64,000 nt of DNA from an uncultured Eggerthella sp. (lineage in GTDB: Bacteria; Actinomycetota; Coriobacteriia; Coriobacteriales; Eggerthellaceae): NCBI GenBank assembly GCA_958431815.1, contig CAUASB010000011.1, forward strand, positions 5,383-69,382. The letters run 5' to 3'. Numbering within the stretch: the stretch's first letter is position 1; each line of letters starts with the position of its first letter. Below, piece after piece: positions 61,882 through 64,000 of this stretch. The notes beneath the pieces were generated by a model, which searched no databases, was not told the origin of the DNA, and worked only from the letters and a program-made list of their open reading frames with translations. A program made the translations under genes and the position numbers.

Positions 61882-62415
61882 TTACAGTGCCGTACCCTTT
61901 TTTGGGACGAAGAACGCGTCAGTGTCGATGCCTTCCAGCTCAAGAAGCTTAATTTTCTTGTCGATGCCTCCCGTATATCCCGTTAGACTGCCGTTTGCTC
62001 CTACTACCCTATGGCAGGGGATGATAAGGGAGACCTCGTTATGTCCAACGGCGCCGCCGACGGCCTGGGCCGACATACTCTTCGAGCCCGTTTCTCGTGC
62101 AAGGCGTTGGGCAATTTCCCCGTAGGTTGTGGTTTGACCGTAGGGGATTTCCAGGAGTACTTTCCAAACTTTATGGCGAAACGCCGAACCCGATGGATGC
62201 AGGGGAGGGGTGAAGTTTGGCTCGTGCCCCTTGAAATACGCGTCAAGCCAGCGTGCTGCTTCATCAAGGATGGCAGACGGCTCTTCGTCGTATTCGGCGG
62301 GGAGGGTGTTGGCGAAGTATTTCTGTCCCTTGAACCAAAGCCCGGTAAGGCCAACCTCATCAGCAGCTAGGAAGATATTGCCTAAGGGAGATTCGTACGT
62401 GCGGGTATGCATCAT
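61882..62415 (-). CDS. ogt: Methylated-DNA-protein-cysteine methyltransferase
   Basis: Protein of 177 residues that removes alkyl groups from O6 of guanine by transfer to its own cysteine. The acceptor motif is IIPC134HRVVG, the helix-turn-helix DNA-binding part includes YGQTTTYGEIAQRL, and the N-terminal domain is of Ogt type. The ATG follows TAGGAGC. It begins 9 bases after the AlkA-like glycosylase stop, forming an alkylation-repair operon. Confidence 0.94.
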   Translation of the reverse strand: MMHTRTYESPLGNIFLAADEVGLTGLWFKGQKYFANTLPAEYDEEPSAILDEAARWLDAYFKGHEPNFTPPLHPSGSAFRHKVWKVLLEIPYGQTTTYGEIAQRLARETGSKSMSAQAVGGAVGHNEVSLIIPCHRVVGANGSLTGYTGGIDKKIKLLELEGIDTDAFFVPKKGTAL

Positions 62416-62424
62416 GGCGTGCTC

Positions 62425-63117
62425 CTACCTTGAACCAGTGCCTGAGGGCTTCGCTTTACGTGTTTTACCTTTCTTCGTCGTGGGTTTCTTCGGCGCGTAG
62501 TCGCGCATTCCGGGAACCTCGCCACTGGCTACGGACCACAGGTACAAACTTGCCACACTGCAGTAGGGGCTGAATCTGCGGCGGTACTTCTCGAACAGCT
62601 TTCGGTCGATTTTCCGATGGTGATACACCATACGAAGCCCTCGCTGGATGGCCAGGTCGTCGTAGCTGAAGATGTTTGGGCGTTGCATGCAGAAGAGCAG
62701 TATCATCTCCGCTGTCCATACGCCGATGCCTTTCAGGGCGCTGAGCTCTTTGATGGCCTCGTCGTCGGGCAAATTCCAGATGCCTTCCAGGTCGAACTCG
62801 CCCGAATGCACCTTGCTGGCGAAATCGGCGATATATTCCGCCTTGCGAAACGTCATGCCGGCCGATTGAAGCTCTTCGATACTCGTATTCAGGATAGTCC
62901 CAGCGTTTACCGTGCCTAGGGCGTCCTGCAAACGCTGCCAGACGGTTGCCTGAGCCTTCGTTGATATCTGCTGTCCGATGATGTGGTGAACCACCGAGGA
63001 AAACAAATCAGGGTCAACCGTTCGCTTAACGTGCCCAACGGCATCGATAACCTCGCAAAGCCTCTGATCCTTTTCGCGCAGGTACGAAATCTCGGTGTCT
63101 CCGTATTCGAAGTACAT
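62425..63117 (-). CDS. AlkA-like 3-methyladenine DNA glycosylase
   Basis: Protein of 230 residues of the HhH-GPD family. The HhH motif is LKGIGVWTAEMIL at about 128-140, the catalytic Asp lies in SYDDLAIQRG (D153/D154), and IIGQQISTKAQATVW is the family N-terminal helix pair. It lacks the N-terminal AlkA domain, so it is the short form. The tail is Lys/Thr-rich and basic (KKPTTKKGKTRKAKP). The ATG follows AAAGGAGG. First gene of the pair with ogt. Confidence 0.9.
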   Translation of the reverse strand: MYFEYGDTEISYLREKDQRLCEVIDAVGHVKRTVDPDLFSSVVHHIIGQQISTKAQATVWQRLQDALGTVNAGTILNTSIEELQSAGMTFRKAEYIADFASKVHSGEFDLEGIWNLPDDEAIKELSALKGIGVWTAEMILLFCMQRPNIFSYDDLAIQRGLRMVYHHRKIDRKLFEKYRRRFSPYCSVASLYLWSVASGEVPGMRDYAPKKPTTKKGKTRKAKPSGTGSR

Positions 63118-63439
63118 AGGCCTCCTTTACCACAGCGCTCTAAAGCAATGGTAAGCCAGATAGGAGAGGGTCAGTATCGTAATAGGTTCGGAAACTGCAA
63201 CGATGAAGCCAATTGGGGCATTTGGACAAGCTGCCCACCTGGTCGAACACTCGGTTTAGGCATGCACTGTCTTGATACCTGTCTACTTGGTTGGCCCTAG
63301 GCATTGCAGGCACCGGATCTGAGAGCAATTGATGAGCAGGGGCGGCGCGCTTTACATCGCTTTGAACAGTTTGCTGCGATGCAAATAGTGGCGCCATGTG
63401 CGCATCCTGCTGTTCTGCGGAGAAAGCACAAGATGGAAG
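63118..63439. other. Non-coding stretch before array 2
   Basis: About 320 bases upstream of the glycosylase gene. The promoter of the repair operon should lie near 63120-63180, but no clear box is visible. No gene or repeat is seen. Confidence 0.4.
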
Positions 63440-63679
63440 TGGCAAATTACGCGCGAAACGTATGCTCCTGAAGCAAATAATGGGCGAAAGAGCCCTTTCG
63501 TGGCAAGTTTTCTTCGATACGTATGCTGAATCTGGCTTTTTCGTTTGATATGTATGCGTTACGAGGGAAACTTGCCAAATATCCTGCAATAAGAATACGT
63601 TTTGAGCGTTTTGTGCCATGAAGGGCGTCGATTCCGCATTTTTTCGGAAAAGAGAATACGTGCGGGGCGCTTTTTGCCA
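63440..63679. repeat. Array 2 of bipartite motif TGGC-N14-ACGTAT, inverted about its centre
   Basis: Six copies. Forward: 63440-63463, 63501-63524 and 63533-63555 (variant, 13-base spacer, ATGTAT). Reverse: 63554-63577 (ATGCGT), 63595-63618 and 63656-63679. Three forward copies are followed by three reverse copies, and the two central ones overlap by two bases. Outer pairs in both halves start 61 bases apart, the same step as in array 1. The whole is an imperfect 240-base inverted repeat. A weaker GGGC-N13-ACGTAT lies at 63723-63745. The region ends 230 bases downstream (3' side) of a tRNA-Asn gene. Non-coding by inspection. Function unknown. Confidence 0.75.
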
Positions 63680-63911
63680 CTTTTCGCATTATCGACTCGC
63701 TCAAAAAGGGGGCCATAGGCAAGGGCAACGAGGAATCGGACGTATTTCTGTCCTGTAGCTCGAATTTCCCGGGGGTCGCATGATAAAAGTGACTGCAGCC
63801 GCGAGATTGACTGGAATGGGTTTTTCGCATGCTTACTGAGTTTGGGCAGCAAGCATGCTTTTGAGCTATAACTCTCCATTCATTTTGCAATGCGATTCAT
63901 CCAAGACAAAA

Positions 63912-63937
63912 AAAGACCCGCCATAAGACGGGTCTTT
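63912..63937 (-). terminator. Terminator of tRNA-Asn
   Basis: On the minus strand, AAAGACCCG pairs with CGGGTCTTT around an 8-base loop, followed by a T-run (A-run at 63908-63914 on the plus strand). Confidence 0.9.
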
Positions 63938-63945
63938 GAAATTCC

Positions 63946-64000
63946 TGGCTCCCCGGGTAGGATTCGAACCTACAACCCTCCGGTTAACAGCCGGATGCTC
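63946..64000 (-). tRNA. tRNA-Asn (GTT), 3' part
   Basis: Read on the minus strand, the window edge cuts the gene before the anticodon arm. The anticodon stem CCGGC/ACCGG-type pairing encloses CTGTTAA (anticodon GTT), then the T arm GTAGGTTCGAATCCTAC and the acceptor 3' strand with encoded GCCA end at 63946. The 5' end lies beyond position 64000. Confidence 0.93.

Noticed and set aside
63440..63679. CRISPR array
   Set aside because: The repeated unit is only ten fixed bases in two halves, intervals range from about 20 to 61 bases, and orientation flips in the middle. No cas gene is near.
63447..63890. Minus-strand open frames across array 2
   Set aside because: They cross the repeat array, lack ribosome sites and read as low-complexity basic peptides.

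Overview
The window is a continuous piece of a moderately GC-rich bacterial chromosome, densely coding on both strands. Gene content and style point to an anaerobic member of the Coriobacteriia, most likely family Eggerthellaceae: a Tat-exported membrane-bound uptake [NiFe]-hydrogenase, a nickel CO dehydrogenase, lactate permease, an old-yellow-enzyme/4Fe-4S flavoprotein, a polyferredoxin, and a Lys/Ala-rich extension on the primary sigma factor. This assignment is inferred from content only. No phage, insertion sequence, CRISPR array or rRNA operon was seen.

Layout. 1-4.5 kb: end of mreD, then mrdA (PBP2), rodA and a DUF697 protein, a cell-elongation operon. 4.5-5.7 kb: two identical tRNA-Asp genes with clear promoters and terminators, separated by non-coding DNA that carries an array of a bipartite motif. 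5.7-10.4 kb: HAD phosphatase, a degenerate AAA+ protein, an Rrf2 regulator, a MutY-like glycosylase without an Fe-S cluster, pheA. 10.4-14.7 kb: hydrogenase hyaABC-type operon behind a long leader. 14.7-21.6 kb: Trm9-like methyltransferase, a degenerate nuclease-like protein, lactate permease, OYE-family reductase, thrH. 21.8-26.5 kb: a MarR regulator and a heterodimeric ABC exporter in one operon. 26.8-27.7 kb: a small membrane protein and the hydrogenase maturation protease. 27.9-33.7 kb: LysR regulator, nth, mfd. 33.7-41.5 kb: a proline-rich surface protein, polyferredoxin overlapping gltX, two tandem membrane/cytidylate-kinase-like fusion proteins, a YqeY protein. 41.6-47.5 kb: DUF1461 protein with an ATP-grasp enzyme, then a TetR regulator divergent from a radical SAM protein with a clear operator, then metK. 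47.7-52.4 kb: a CO dehydrogenase gene with a non-canonical C-cluster ligand set, followed with almost no spacing by a complete NitT/TauT-type ABC importer. 52.5-59 kb: priA, rpoD, rlmKL. 59-63.1 kb: AlbA-domain protein, a small protein with a low-molecular-weight phosphatase, and an alkylation-repair pair (AlkA-like glycosylase and ogt). 63.1-64 kb: a second copy of the bipartite-motif array, then the 3' part of tRNA-Asn.

How it fits together. The hydrogenase, its protease, CO dehydrogenase, lactate permease and polyferredoxin suggest a respiratory or acetogen-like anaerobe that uses H2, possibly CO, and lactate as electron donors. The most unusual items are (1) two intergenic arrays, 58 kb apart and both beside tRNA genes, of the motif TGGC-N14-ACGTAT, which changes orientation part-way through each array and repeatedly uses a 61-bp step; (2) the CooS variant (Asp in place of a C-cluster cysteine, His-rich N-terminus) joined to an ABC importer; and (3) the tandem membrane/kinase fusions.
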